Assembly (NCBI GenBank): GCA_025765615.1
Contig: JAIVFJ010000025.1
Coordinates: 62,001 to 126,000, forward strand
Source: Zopfochytrium polystomum
Taxonomy: Eukaryota; Chytridiomycota; Chytridiomycetes; Chytridiales; Chytridiaceae
DNA: 64,000 nt
Reading direction: 5' to 3'
Shown here: piece by piece, positions 21,405 to 32,598 of the stretch
Layout of the letters: each line of letters opens with the position of its first letter
Numbering within the stretch: the first letter of the stretch is position 1
Notes under the pieces: model-generated
Told to the model about the DNA's origin: nothing
The model's input: only the letters and a program-made list of their open reading frames with translations
Databases searched by the model: none
Program-made: the position numbers and the translations under genes

Positions 21405-22639
21405 AGAAAAGCAAAAGACAGTGAGCAATTGGCCGGCATCAGGAGCCTGCACGAACCAAAAAAACAATCGAAGAGGCGGACTGTACCTTCGACGAGATTA
21501 AAATATACTCTGTGCTCCATAGCAGTCGGTGTGCACACGTTTATTTTGTCAAATAAATACAAACAGGCCCAATCGAACACGCCCAACTCCCGGCGCACGC
21601 TCCCATTTTGCTGGCGACTGCACAATTCTCGCAGGCATCTCCCTCTCTCTCTGTCTCTCATCTCTCGCTCTCTCACCTCTCTCTCTTGTATTTTACTATG
21701 CAACGCGCTGGGTGGGCCGCGCTGTTGTGGCTGTGAGACAGGAAAAAAAAGAAGTCAACAACCAAGCATGCAGCTGGTTCTCAGCAACGCATTTTCCGCA
21801 AGTATTCATTTAGTCACTATCACTTTTGCGTATGTCTCGTCGATCGGAAGCAATGAGGTGGCTGGATGTGTCCGGCCGCTGGACCAATGAGTTCTTTGCT
21901 TGTTTTATCAATTTTGTTTTCCCTTTTTGCTAGTTTTTTTTTTTTTCTTGATGTTTCCTCAAGCAGGATGCTTCCGTCATCATGCTGCTGCGTTCAACCA
22001 TTGCTTGGTGGCTTCTTGCTTCTTTAATTCGATCTCCATTCATGCCAGTTGGATCAGCTTTGCGCTCTGTCTCTCGCTGCATCTGTCTTTCTTTTTTGTG
22101 TTTTTTTTTTTTTATTTCTTGTCTTCCTTGTTCCCGGTCCTGGCGGCTTCCGCCCCAATCCGGGGCGGGAATCGAATCCGCAGCGCAATTGGACGCATAG
22201 AAACATCATATTTCGGCTTGCGCGGAGCGTATTTATTTATCAACTACCAGCTATTAGAGGCGGGGGATGAGACTGCCAAACGCCTACCAAAGTGAGAAAA
22301 AAAAAATGTGGAAGCAGCAAAACTGAAATCATTATTATTACTACTACTTGATACCAATACGCGCGCAACGATTGCAGTTTTCTGGGAGCGTAGCTTGGTC
22401 GGGGCTTTGTGAAAAGGGGAGGAACGGACGAAGCCCGAATCAAGAAGAAGATGAAGAAAAAGGATGGAACCCGCTTTCCTTCGGAAGCGAACCGGGGAGG
22501 GGGGAAAGAAGGTAATGCGGCTTCCATCGGCTCCTTGGTCCCACCGCCCCAGCACGCCGGCGAAGATCGTTCCGCAGGAGGGTGGGTTTCGACGAGCGAC
22601 TAGAGAGGATGGAGACAAGACAGGAAGAGAAAGAGAAAG

Positions 22640-22681
22640 AGAGCGAGAGAGAGAGAGGAGAGAGAGAGTGTGTGTGTGTGT

Positions 22682-22712
<31 letters not shown>
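22640..22712. repeat. Compound (GA)n-(GT)n microsatellite
   Basis: A GA tract passes directly into a GT tract, broken once by TATT. The mirror-image compound, (CA)n-(CT)n, occurs at 54554-54687. Confidence 0.95.
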
Positions 22713-22715
<3 letters not shown>

Positions 22716-24228
22716 CAAAGTATCTTTGACACAAGCTGGCAATGCGGTTGGGAGGCGACAGACAATTCTGAGCAACTGATGATAGACACACCGACAGACA
22801 GACAGACAGACTGACCTGCAGATCGACGGACCGACAGACCTCGGCTGCAAGCGGAGCCAATGAGCGGGGGCGGGTGGAAATGGGTGGTGCGTGAGCCTTG
22901 GAATCCGACGATTGCCGGTTTCTTGGGCGCTCCGTGGGGGCACGGCACGCGTAGCGGAGACGAGCGGGTGGACAGACAGACAGGGACAGCCAGAGAGAGA
23001 GAGAGAGAGCGAGGAACAGATAGAGAGACAGAGGCACCTTCCTTTTTTTTGTCGAAATTGTTATATGTACGTGGACCTTTCTGTTTGTTGTTTTTTTTTT
23101 TTTTTTTTTGGCTCGAAATGCCTCCCACCCAAAAATAGGAAAAGGGCGGATTGCCCGTCCGCAGCAACGAAAAGAAAAAAAAAAAGAAAAGAAAAAATAG
23201 AAAGAGAAAACGCGGGACCGGCGGGGGGCGGACCCCCAAGACAGTCGTCATTGCGCAAAAAAGGGAATCCGGTCCGCGCGGAATCGGATTCAAAGCCGAC
23301 AGGGGGGCAAAGAGTTGAGCCGGTGGAGAGTTGGAACTGCGGGACTGAAAAGCAAGCAGGGAAAAATAGAAAAAACGAGAAAAAAGGAAAGAGTAAGCAA
23401 ATGCCGGGAGGCGAGCGATGATTGGACGACGAGACAGGTGGCAGAAGGTGTGCGAGGCGACAGAGAGCAGAAGTGAGAGAAAGAGACAGACTGATGGAGA
23501 GCGAGGGAGAGAGAGAAGAGAGAGAGAGACTGGGAGAGAGAGGGTGAAAGAGAAACCCACTGGCAGCGGGGGCGTGCGGGCCGCAGCATGTCGGACTGGA
23601 TATTTTTCTCTTTTTTCTTCTCTTTGCGAACGAATCCTTTTTTTTCATTAATTGTCAGTTGCCAGAATCAATCATTGAAAATATTGACAAATTCATCATC
23701 GCCAGTTCTTCTTTTTTATTTTTATTTTTGTGAATCTGTTGGGATCACGCCTGTCTCTGTGCCTGCTGGATCTCTCCTTGGCTCTCCAACTTTTTTTTTC
23801 CTTTTCTTATTTGCTGGCCACGCACACACCACGCAGTGGAAAACGCGGCGGAAGCCGTTTCCGAGAGGCAGGGGAGAGGGCTGCGGGACTGCCTGTGTGC
23901 CAACCGAGAACGAGGGGGACATGGGCGAGCGACAGACAGCGTCCTGGCAGGCACTCTGGGTGAGGGTTGGCTTAAAAACCGAACGGGGCGTGGGAACAGA
24001 AAACGAGCGAAGCGTGAGAACAACAACAGCATCAGCAGGAGCAACAGCAGCAACTACAGCGGCAGCTTCACTCGCAAAGAACACTTTCGCAACTCCCTAC
24101 TCTCTCTCCTTGCAGTCTCCTGACATTCCTCTACCCGTCCACCAGTCCAACCGGCACCCAACGTCTCCTGATCACACGCGCGCGCAGGCACCACAGAAAA
24201 AAGGAAACTATACCCTCAAGCCAGCAAT

Positions 24229-27200
24229 ATGGAGACGGAGCACCGCGAACAGTTACTGCTCCAGCAACAGCAACTACAACAGGGGCAGCAGCAGCAGCAG
24301 CCATTTCACTCAAGGCCGCAGCCGGAACAGTCGCTCGGCCTTCCATTGACGGTACCCCTCAACAAGAGTTTCAGCACCAGCACCACCACCACCACCACCA
24401 CCAACGCTGCCCCTGCCTCCTCCTCCTCCTACACAACTTTACCCGAGACGACGACCACCTCCACCACTACCTTGACCCCAGTGACGCCGCACACTGCGAC
24501 GGCCGTCCCCACGCCGACCGCTGTTGGCGCGTCGTCGCCGGCGCCCTTGTCGCCGCCGCTCTCGCCCATTGCCGGACTAGCGGCGGCGGCGGCAGCGGCA
24601 GCTGCACCATCACCGCCACCGTCGTCGTCGGCTTCCCAGCTGACGTGGCCGCTGCCGCTGGCCTTGGCCGTGGCGCCGTTTTCCATGGCGTGGTCTTCTT
24701 TGACTTCGTCGCCGACGTCCTCGTCGCACAGGTAATTCAGGCTCACATACCCCCTCTTCGCCCCCGCTTGCTTGCCCCCCATCCCCCCCATCCGTCAGTC
24801 CTGCCTCCCGCCCGCAGCCGGCCCGCTCGAACCCGGCTTCGTTTTGTTTTGATGGTGGTGAATCCCACCTTCCACTCTCTCTCTGTCTCAGTCTGTCTCC
24901 CTCCCTTCCCCCTCCGCCCTGTCTCCCGAAGGGGGTGTAGGGAGCGGAGACTGCATATGTTGTGGGGGTCGGGAGACAGGCGGGACTGTGCAAAAGAAAA
25001 TGAGCAGGGCTCGAGCGGAATTGGGAGTCGGCCCGGGCTCAGTGGGAAGCGAACTGATCCTCAAAAAGATTTTTTTTCTTCTTTGTTTTTATTTTCTTAT
25101 TTGGTTCCGCAAGGTTGGGGGCAATTTGCTAATACTTTTTCTTTTATTTTACCGAAACAACAAAAAAAAAACCAAAACCAAAACAAAAACAAAAAACAAA
25201 AACAACCAAAAAAAAAACTAAAAAACAAACAAATAACAATACACCAACCACCACCACCACCTCTTATCATCATCATCACCAACCACCACCGCCCAATCAA
25301 CAACCGCTACTACAACACAACTTATGTTGCAACCAGCGACGAGAGCGACGACGACACTGCCGGCGACGACAATGACGACGACGACGACGACGACAATGAC
25401 GGCGGCGACGCGCACGACGACAAGGACCAGTCCCCACAAGCAAGACGCCGACGGGGCAGCAGTGTTGCCAGCTCGACTGTGACCGCCGCCGACGGCGACG
25501 GCGACGAGAGCATCAACCGCGGCAGCAAGAACGACCGCAGCGTCGACGGCGCAACACCGCGCACACCTATTCCGAAGTATTCCGCTCTGCTCGGTAAGAG
25601 GCGAGACGGAGAACTGCTTGAGTGCTACAATTGAACTAACACGCACTGCTCTTTTTTTATCTCTCCTTTTCTTTTCTTTTTCACTCTGATTCTTTTCTAT
25701 CCCAGACCATTCCGACCCCGCGTGGCGCAATCATCCGGACCGGCTCGCGAGGGCATTTGCCAAAACGACGCTTCAAATCCGTGTCGGACCACCGGCTGCA
25801 CCGTCCCCGCCATCTCCGCCATTGGCCGCGGGGAAGCACCACCTCCATCACCACCACCAACGCCACCCGCGCAACCTCCACCACCAACACCACCCCTACC
25901 GCCATCCCGCTGCTGCCCCTTCCAACGGGCGAAGGTCGCCGACGCGCGTGTCTTCGCGTCTGTCTCCGTCGCTGCCCGCTGTCGCTGGTGCTGCAACTTC
26001 AAGCCGGCCTGGTGCCACCAGCCTCCCCCGCCCCGGCGCTGCATCGACTGAAGAGCAGCTGCTCGCCGACGCTTACTTTCGCGTGTGCTGCACGCCATTG
26101 CAGGTGGTGCACCGTCTCACGCTGATGGCTGGCGGCGGTAGCGGGGCCGGTTCCGGCGGAACCGTTCCTGCCAGTTGCGGTTCTGGGGGTTTGGCTGGCG
26201 TTCATCCTTTTTTGCGGTGAGTCTTTGAATAGAGCGAAAGTACTCCATCTGTCGGGTTGCGAACACAACGATCTCATGTAATGATTATTGCAGGTCTGCC
26301 ATCTGCGCCATGGGGGCTAGTGCACCCACGATGATGATGCTACCAAAAACAGTCATGCTGTGGTACTACGATTTCGCGTGCTCACATGTTGCGGCAGTTA
26401 AGCAAGGATCGCACCAATCTGTGGAAAGTCTTCAGGCCCTTTTGATTCTGGGCTATGTTTCATTGCGTGAGTAACTGCACGATTCATCTCCACAGATCAT
26501 GATGCTAATGCACTCCGTGTTTACAGTCATCGGCAGAATTGCTGAAGGCCGCCGGCAGCTGAAGGTCGCGTGTAAAATGGTACCGTTTAGTCTATTCCAA
26601 TATCCAAGTATTAACCCGCTGTCACGTCCTCCAGGCATACCTCTTGCAGCTAAACGTCGACCCTGATTGTTTGGGACGAGAAATGTCGGCGGTGGAGAAG
26701 GAGACACGACGACGATGTTGGTGGACATGCCACTTGTCAGCGCAATGTAAGACGAGAAGGGACGGTGCTCTTGCCACTTTTGGTCTCTTTTCCTAATGCT
26801 GCTTCCCCTCCAGTTTTATCTTTATCACTACACCCTTCAAACCCTCTCCCAATGAGCGCTCTCTCGCACTCGGTCAAGCCCGCTTGCCGGGACGACTTGT
26901 GGCTGTCGCTCGACCACAGTGTTATTCCATCACTGGTTCCGCACGGTTCTTACCTTCACGCATTTTCGAACCTCCTTTGCATCGTCACTGACATTGTCAA
27001 GAGAGTGTCGTCGGGCGATGCCGCGGACCACGAGGCTTGTGATTCTCCGGATAGCGATTTTAGCATTATGAGTGTTTTGGACGACGGCAACTCTGACGAT
27101 GAGAGCGCCGATGAAGACATGGACTGCGAAGACGGCGACGAGGAGAGTTGCGCAGACGGCACCGGAGCCGGAGACCTGTTGGCGCGACTGGATGCGTGGC

Positions 27201-28117
27201 GGAAATCTCTGGCACCGGGATTGTGGCTCTACTCTAGCGCTCGGGCCACCGTTGACGAACAAGGATCGCCGGCCGAAGCGGAATCGAACGAGGATTCGCA
27301 CCCATCGGCTCGGCGGTGGCGTGTGGACATTGCGCTGGCGCACGATGTATCGCTTTTGTTTTTGACGTACTCTGGGCTACGGCGATGGCTCGACGTGTCG
27401 CTGTCTCCCTCCCCCCTGGCGGCCGAAACGGCAGCGGCCGCAGTCGCCCGAGCCGGACCGGGGGTCGCGGCAGCCGCTCGCATTGCGAGCGTTGCGGCGT
27501 CTGGCGCCCTCGGCGGCGGAATTGGCGGGTCGGGGAGCAGCTGCAGTATGTTTGCTCAGCTGCCGCTGCTTGCTAGCGCCGAGTTTCTGGCGGTGTTTAG
27601 CGCCGCCGCTATTGCGGCGGCGAACCTCGCGAACCACGACGTGGTGTCCACGGTGTCGCCGGCCAGCGGCGGAAGCACTGCGAGCAGTGCAGCCGGCTTC
27701 TCGTCGCTGTCGCAGGCGGCGCGAGGATGGCTGCAATCAGCGGTCGGCAGTATGCAAGCGCTCGGGGGCGCACGGCCGGGACTCGGGGCGGCTGGATCGC
27801 TGTTTGAGAGGTTGTCGAGTAGCAAATTTTGCGCTCTGGATGCCCTCGGTGCGGCCGCGCCCGCTGGGCCCGAGTCGACGCGCACGATGCAGGAAGAGTC
27901 GCGGCGGATGTGGCTGGAGGAAGCGATCGACGTTTCGGCGTGGGTGAGCAGCCCCGTGGTGGCGGCGATCCGAGCGGCGGCGACTACGGCGTCCGCCGCC
28001 GCCTTCCCCGTCTCTCGCGCCCTGACGGACGACGACAGGCGCCAAGCAGCTCGGTTTTCCCGTGAGCCGAAGCCGAGTTCAATGGTGTGGGAACGCGAGT
28101 TTGTTTGCCAGCGCTAG
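24229..28117 (+). CDS. Fungal transcription-factor-domain protein without a visible zinc cluster
   Basis: Likely nuclear regulator. Seven exons agree in phase: 24229-24731, 25337-25593, 25706-26216, 26294-26466, 26527-26579, 26635-26746, 26814-28117, giving 970 aa. N-terminus is Gln-rich (residues 12-25), then Ser/Thr/Pro/Ala-rich; exon 2 encodes an acidic stretch (SDESDDD, then seven Asp). From about residue 368 the protein matches the fungal-specific TF homology region: EEQLLADAYFRV, FLRSAICAMGAS, SLQALLILGYVSLIGRIAEG, then ETRRRCWWTCHLSAQ. The C-terminal third is Ala/Gly/Ser-rich with an acidic patch (ESADEDMDCEDGDEE). No CX2CX6C zinc cluster is seen, though most family members have one at the N-terminus. 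Either an upstream exon is missed or this is a cluster-less member. Intron 1 (605 bp) is unusually long and C/A-rich. The fungal TF region is well supported; exon 2 boundaries are less certain. Target genes unknown. Confidence 0.85.
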
Positions 28118-28344
28118 TGCAGTGTGCACTGGGGTGGCATGGTATGCGCGTCCAGCTATTCCGGCATTCATCATCCGTTTTTCTTGTTTTGTGGTTCCTT
28201 TTTTTTATTTTCGCGTTTCTTCCCCTTTTTTTTTCTTTTCTCCTCCTTGTTCTTTATGTGGTTGTAATTTCTCTCACTCTTTATCGAGTGCACGCCCGGC
28301 CGCGAATGTGGATCTTGCCGAAGGAAAAAACGGCCGAACAGACG

Positions 28345-28381
<37 letters not shown>

Positions 28382-29039
28382 AGAAATAAATCAATACCAA
28401 ATCGAACGCAAACAAGCGCCAGAAAAATTATGGCCCAGTTCAGCGACAAAATACAATTATCGCGGCCGAGGAGAGTTGAGAGGATCGTACCATTTCCAAT
28501 GACCGTTATTCAAAAAATAAAATAAAATGGAATCATGTAGGCTCTGAATCCACACACTGCTGCTTTCCGTTGCTTCTCGTCGCTTGCTTCTCTCTGTCGC
28601 ACATTTCCTTCTCGCCTGAACGACACAGCAACTTAAAGTCAGAATGGAAGAAGTTCCCATTCGCCTCACCCTTGAATTCCCACTTTCAAACAAACTCGGC
28701 TGTATTGTCCTGGACGTGATGTTTGAAGCACTTGAAAGTAGGTGTAACCTCATTCCGCACAGAAGTGCGGACGGAGCCAATCATTTCAGAAAGATCTGTT
28801 GGCAGTTGATGATACAGGGTCTGCATCAGCGAGAGTTTCTCAGCCCCCGTCTTTGGCTTTGACAGTCTGGATCTGCCAGGCAATCCATCATTGAGCCACG
28901 CTGCGACAGCTGTCACACCAATAGACTCCATCCCCACCACAACCGACGCAGGTGCCACTGCTGTTGTGATAAAATTTATGGCGAGGCAGTGCATGGTTTC
29001 CACTTCGCTGCCGCCTCCCCATATTCTGAGAACATTGCG
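28118..29039. other. Intergenic region with a long poly(A) tract
   Basis: The 3' flank of the TF-like gene. A nearly pure A run covers about 28345-28379, followed by GAAATAAATC (28381-28390), which might serve as a polyadenylation signal. From 28640 onwards sequence of unknown repeat type leads into LTR A copy 3. No gene recognised. Confidence 0.5.
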
Positions 29040-29707
29040 GCAGCTCCCTGGAGCTGCCGCAAAGGGCAGCACTCCAATCCAACTGAAGAAGAGAAGAGAG
29101 TGGGGAGGAAAGTGGCCAGAATGCTCCCTCTCTGTCGAAGATAAGCCCCAAGTTGGAGGAGGTTGGACACAGAGGGCAAACACAAGAAACAGTTCGTGTG
29201 CAGAGGTGTCTGTTGTTAAACCAGAACTGCTTTTCACTTAACAGAACCAGGCACAACTTCTCACTCCCAGGAGAAGTTCCAACTCAAGGAGGGGGCACAC
29301 AGGGGTGGGAGACAGTGGGACTCTTCTTACTTCATCCTACTAGGACACAGACATCTGCCTCACCAAGCCAGAGGAATTCCCTATCTTAGAAGCAAGGAAG
29401 ATTAACACCCACTCCCTCACCCAAATGTGGCACCATGACATCACAGGCATTAATCTGAGAGAAAGAGGGTCTGAACCCAGTGAAGATCAGGCCCACCAGA
29501 GGCCACAGGAGCCAACAACCAGGGAGGAGGGGGCATACCTGAGAGACCATTCCTGCAGCAGTACCTGACCAGACAGCTCATTCATATCACCTTGAGAGAC
29601 CTGGATTTGACTAGATGTATTGACAGGAACCTAGAGGCACCACAGATTTTCCCTCCATCCTTCCATCACCAAGTGGCTCCCACCCAGTCCAACCCAAACA
29701 GCACGCA
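29040..29707 (+). mobile_element. LTR family A, copy 3 (5'-truncated)
   Basis: Matches 9100-9820 closely, including CAGCACTCCAATCCAACTG and the GCACGCA end. The adjoining primer-binding site is decayed (TTTTGAGGTGCACTG at 29711-29725). The first 400 bp of the LTR are missing. Confidence 0.7.
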
Positions 29708-29783
29708 GAATTTTGAGGTGCACTGTGGATTGAACCCAACCCACGAGCAAAGCAAGTGTGTGCACGACGAAGTGCAATTGAGC

Positions 29784-30113
29784 AAAGAGAGCTTGTTTTA
29801 GACAGGGACTGGCAAATTGGAGTGAAAATGTTTTTTCTTTTCAATCAGAAAGCTCAGCCCAATTTATACTCCTGCAGGGAGTTTGACCAGTTTTCCTGTT
29901 TTGCCCATCTGAACAAGTTAAACTGCTTCAGACAGGACTTTGCTCTGGGGAGGTGTTGTAAACCCCTTCCCACAGAGGGACGGTGATTTGAAATATTCAG
30001 AGCATTTCAAAGCAACCAAGCCCTGTGTGGGGCCCAGTGTTCAAGCACTGGTCTCCCCACAGAGAGGGGAAAATGATTTGAAATCTTCAGGAGCAGTTCA
30101 AATCAACCAAGGC
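29784..30113 (-). mobile_element. Repeat family E, left arm of a palindromic pair (promoter-like)
   Basis: Reverse complement of 30490-30818. On the minus strand it carries a TATA box (TATAAATT, 29861-29868) and upstream hairpin modules (GATTTGAAAT...ATTTCAAATC type). The promoter points left, away from the palindrome centre, towards the end of LTR A copy 3. Confidence 0.7.
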
Positions 30114-30489
30114 CTGTCCAGAGGTCTGTGTCCAGTGACCAGTCTTCCCACAGAGGAAAGATGATTTAAAATCATTAGGGGCATTTCAAATCAACCAGTC
30201 CCTGGTTCAACATTGGTTCAGACAAAGTCAGGTGACCTGGAGCTGCGGTGAGCTGCCCTGGTTCAACATTTCTCTGAACCCTTTGAGTGTGATTCTAATC
30301 GCTTTGTCCTCGCCGGCGAAGCCTAGGACAGCAAAGCTAGAATCACCACCGTCTTCAGCTCACCACCGTCTTCAGCTAACTCTTTTTGTTGGATTCAGAT
30401 TAGGCCTTTCAGCTTACCCAACTTAGTGTAAGTCACATCGGCAGCAGTGACGAGGCCGCCGTCAACATAGGCTAGGCTCAAATCTCAAC
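30114..30489. other. Spacer of the family E palindrome
   Basis: Continues family E sequence on the left (a third hairpin module at about 30151-30180) and includes GCCGGCGAAGCCTAGG near 30312 and a short direct repeat of CACCACCGTCTTCAGCT (30344-30377). Matches the 5' part of the family E copy at 45635-45900 in reverse orientation. No coding sequence. Confidence 0.55.
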
Positions 30490-30957
30490 AGCCTTGGTTG
30501 ATTTGAAATGCTCCTGAAGATTTCAAATCATTTTCCCCTCTCTGTGGGGAGACCAGTGCTTGAACACTGGGCCCCACACAGGGCTTGGTTGCTTTGAAAT
30601 GCTCTGAATATTTCAAATCACCGTCCCTCTGTGGGAAGGGGTTTACAACACCTCCCCAGAGCAAAGTCCTGTCTGAAGCAGTTTGCAACTTGTTCAGATA
30701 GGCAAAAGAGGAAAACTGGTCAACTCCCTGCAGGAGTATAAATTGGACAGAGTTTTCTAATTGAAAAAAGACACTCTCACTCCAATTTGCCAGTCCCTGT
30801 CTAAAACAAGCTCTCTTTACCCACTTGCCCTTGGTTGCTTGCTACACTCGCTCCCTTGTACAATTTCTCAATTCAAGCCTCAGCTCCTCAACCCTTCCAC
30901 CTTCTTGCAACACCGCCTCCACTCACGACACCTCCTTCTACACTGCAACTTCAACAA
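30490..30957 (+). mobile_element. Repeat family E, right arm with leader
   Basis: Two hairpin modules, then TATAAATT at 30737-30744, then a pyrimidine-rich leader ending GCAACTTCAACAA at 30957. The same order is found at 45995-46455, where the leader is fused to LINE coding sequence. The promoter points right, outward from the palindrome. Confidence 0.7.
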
Positions 30958-31008
30958 AGGTCTCTCCAGAGGCCTGTGTGCAGTGACCAGTCTTCCCACA
31001 GAGAAAAG

Positions 31009-31120
31009 TGTAAACAGTCTTCTCTCAGTGAGTGAGTGGAAGGAGTGAATGAAGTGGAGATGTGTGTTTGTGGGTGCTCCCCAACTTGGAGAGAAAGAGA
31101 AAAAACTCTGTTTTGAATTA
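31009..31120 (+). mobile_element. Repeat family D (LTR-like), left arm
   Basis: Starts TGTAAACAGTC and includes GTGAGTGAGTGGAAGGAGTG. The same repeat is present inverted at 31632-31727 and direct at 49128-49270. The pair flanks a copia fragment, so it may be that element's LTR. Confidence 0.6.
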
Positions 31121-31302
31121 TTGATACATAATGATGATATACACACTAGGACGAATACACCAGGACAATTCTCACTGAGGAGTAAATGTGGGATGACCTT
31201 GACATCGCATCAACTCCAATGTCTATCACCTTTATGCATGACAAAATGTGAATTGAACTCAGTGAGAGCGACTCAAGCTGGGATCAATCCACACTCATGA
31301 AA

Positions 31303-31655
31303 ATTCAATATCTTGCAACACAAACGCAACCAGATATCGCATTTGCAACAAATGTGCTTTCCCAGTACCAACTGAAGCCACGCCAGTGCCATCGCAATTC
31401 ACCCCACCACCTGCTTCGTTACCTCTGAGGCACCTGGGACTACAGATTATTCTACAGGCAAAGCCACAAGCTGCAACAACTCTTCACAAAAGACACCCTT
31501 GAACCAGCTGCATACACTGATGCATCTTATGGGGGCCTTGAGACTGCGCATCGCACACTGGATATGTCTTTTTTCTCAAGGGTGCCGCCGTCTCTTGGGT
31601 CTCACCCAAACAACATTGAGTATCGTTATCCTCTTTCCCTCTGCAGTTGGGAGAA
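31303..31655 (+). pseudogene. Ty1/copia RT/RNase H fragment
   Basis: Translation shows the C-terminal copia RT and RNase H signature: IQYLATQTQPDIAFATN, SQYQLKP, LLRYLRGTWDYRLFY, then YTDASYGG with the RNase H catalytic Asp, and VPPSLGSHPNNIE. The frame is short, lacks the YVDD box and is enclosed between inverted family D repeats. It is a fragment of a polyprotein, not a gene. Confidence 0.75.
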
Positions 31656-31727
31656 GGACTACCCACAAACACGCATCCCCACTTCATTGACTCCTCCCAC
31701 TCACTCACTCAGAGTAGACTGTTTACA
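31632..31727 (-). mobile_element. Repeat family D, right (inverted) arm
   Basis: Reverse complement of the family D start, ending TGTTTACA at 31727. It overlaps the end of the copia fragment, as an LTR fused to an internal fragment would. Confidence 0.6.
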
Positions 31728-32598
31728 AATTGTACAGCAATGAAGTTAATGGGAGTAATCAGAGATCAATATAAACTCAACCATTCATGCAATGCTGCGC
31801 CTTGGTGACGGGTAAGATGCTTGAGAAGTATCAACTGATATTTGATGATTTTGCTTGAATTCATCTCTCTCTATGTGTGGAGGGTCGAATCCGAAGAGTC
31901 GGACCAAACTGGATGCTTGTCAAATTCGCGTTGGTCCCAGCCCTTGCGCAAGGTCGCTTACAGGAACAACCTGCTCGTCCGATGGGCGTTTTCCATTGAG
32001 GCGCAGGAGTTGCCCCAAACGTGGGCGCAACGCGAGGGGTGGGTCTGTGTGGGTTTGGGAGACCGCCGCCACCGGCTGGGCGGTGGCGACTGGCTCCAGC
32101 CGTTTGTCTGTCTCTTGAAGGCCCTTTTGGGAAGTCGAATATGGAAATAAATGCATATCCAAATGAGATGCCCGGAGACAAACGGCCGTTCGCACCTTTT
32201 TTTTTTTTTCTTTTCCTCAACCGCCTGTCTGTCTCTGACTCTGTCTCTGTCCCAATTGCTTCCCCCTTTCATCAGATCATCGCAGTTTGTTTTCCCCCCT
32301 CCACCGCCCGCCCGCCCTTTCACCCGCGACGGCGGTATTACCAACCACACCGCACCGGTCAACACGGAATCAATCATCAAACATACGGTCGAAGTTGAGA
32401 AGAAGAACCCACGAGCTTCGAAAAGTCGAACTTTCCCGCCCGCTGCTGCTGCCGCCAGTTTTTGTCGGTCAGCCGGTCTCTCTCTGCGTTTGCGAGGGCG
32501 ACGGCTGATAAGAAGGAGGAGGTGGGAGATCAAAACGGAAGGCGGCCGCCGCTTCGTTTCCCGATTCCACTCAACCCATTCCAGCCCAAAACCGAACA
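31728..32598. other. Upstream region of the four-TM protein gene
   Basis: The sequence changes at about 31870 from AT-rich repeat DNA to GC-rich DNA typical of host genes here. A T/TC-rich stretch at 32197-32218 and pyrimidine blocks precede the start codon. No intact gene seen. Confidence 0.5.

Larger units (their letters stand above)
20901..24228. other. Gene-free upstream region of the TF-like gene, microsatellite-rich
   Basis: No coding family recognised. The left part is AT-rich. The right part is the likely promoter and leader of the gene at 24229, with alternating CT/GA-rich and homopolymer stretches. T-arm-like sequences (GCGGATTCGATTCCCG on the minus strand near 22166-22181, and GAATCCCGGC near 21246) occur without a foldable cloverleaf. 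Confidence 0.5.

Noticed and set aside
22150..22200. tRNA gene near the GCGGATTCGATTCCCG sequence
   Set aside because: Only a partial T-arm is seen. No matching 5' acceptor half or D-arm at the right distance.
22244..23560. 438-codon minus-strand frame in the TF upstream region
   Set aside because: Mostly Ser-Leu and Thr-His runs from microsatellites; no domain.
27377..27947. Alternative-frame products within the last TF exon
   Set aside because: Arg/Cys-rich shadows of the GC-rich coding frame. The chosen frame is the one in phase with the homology region.
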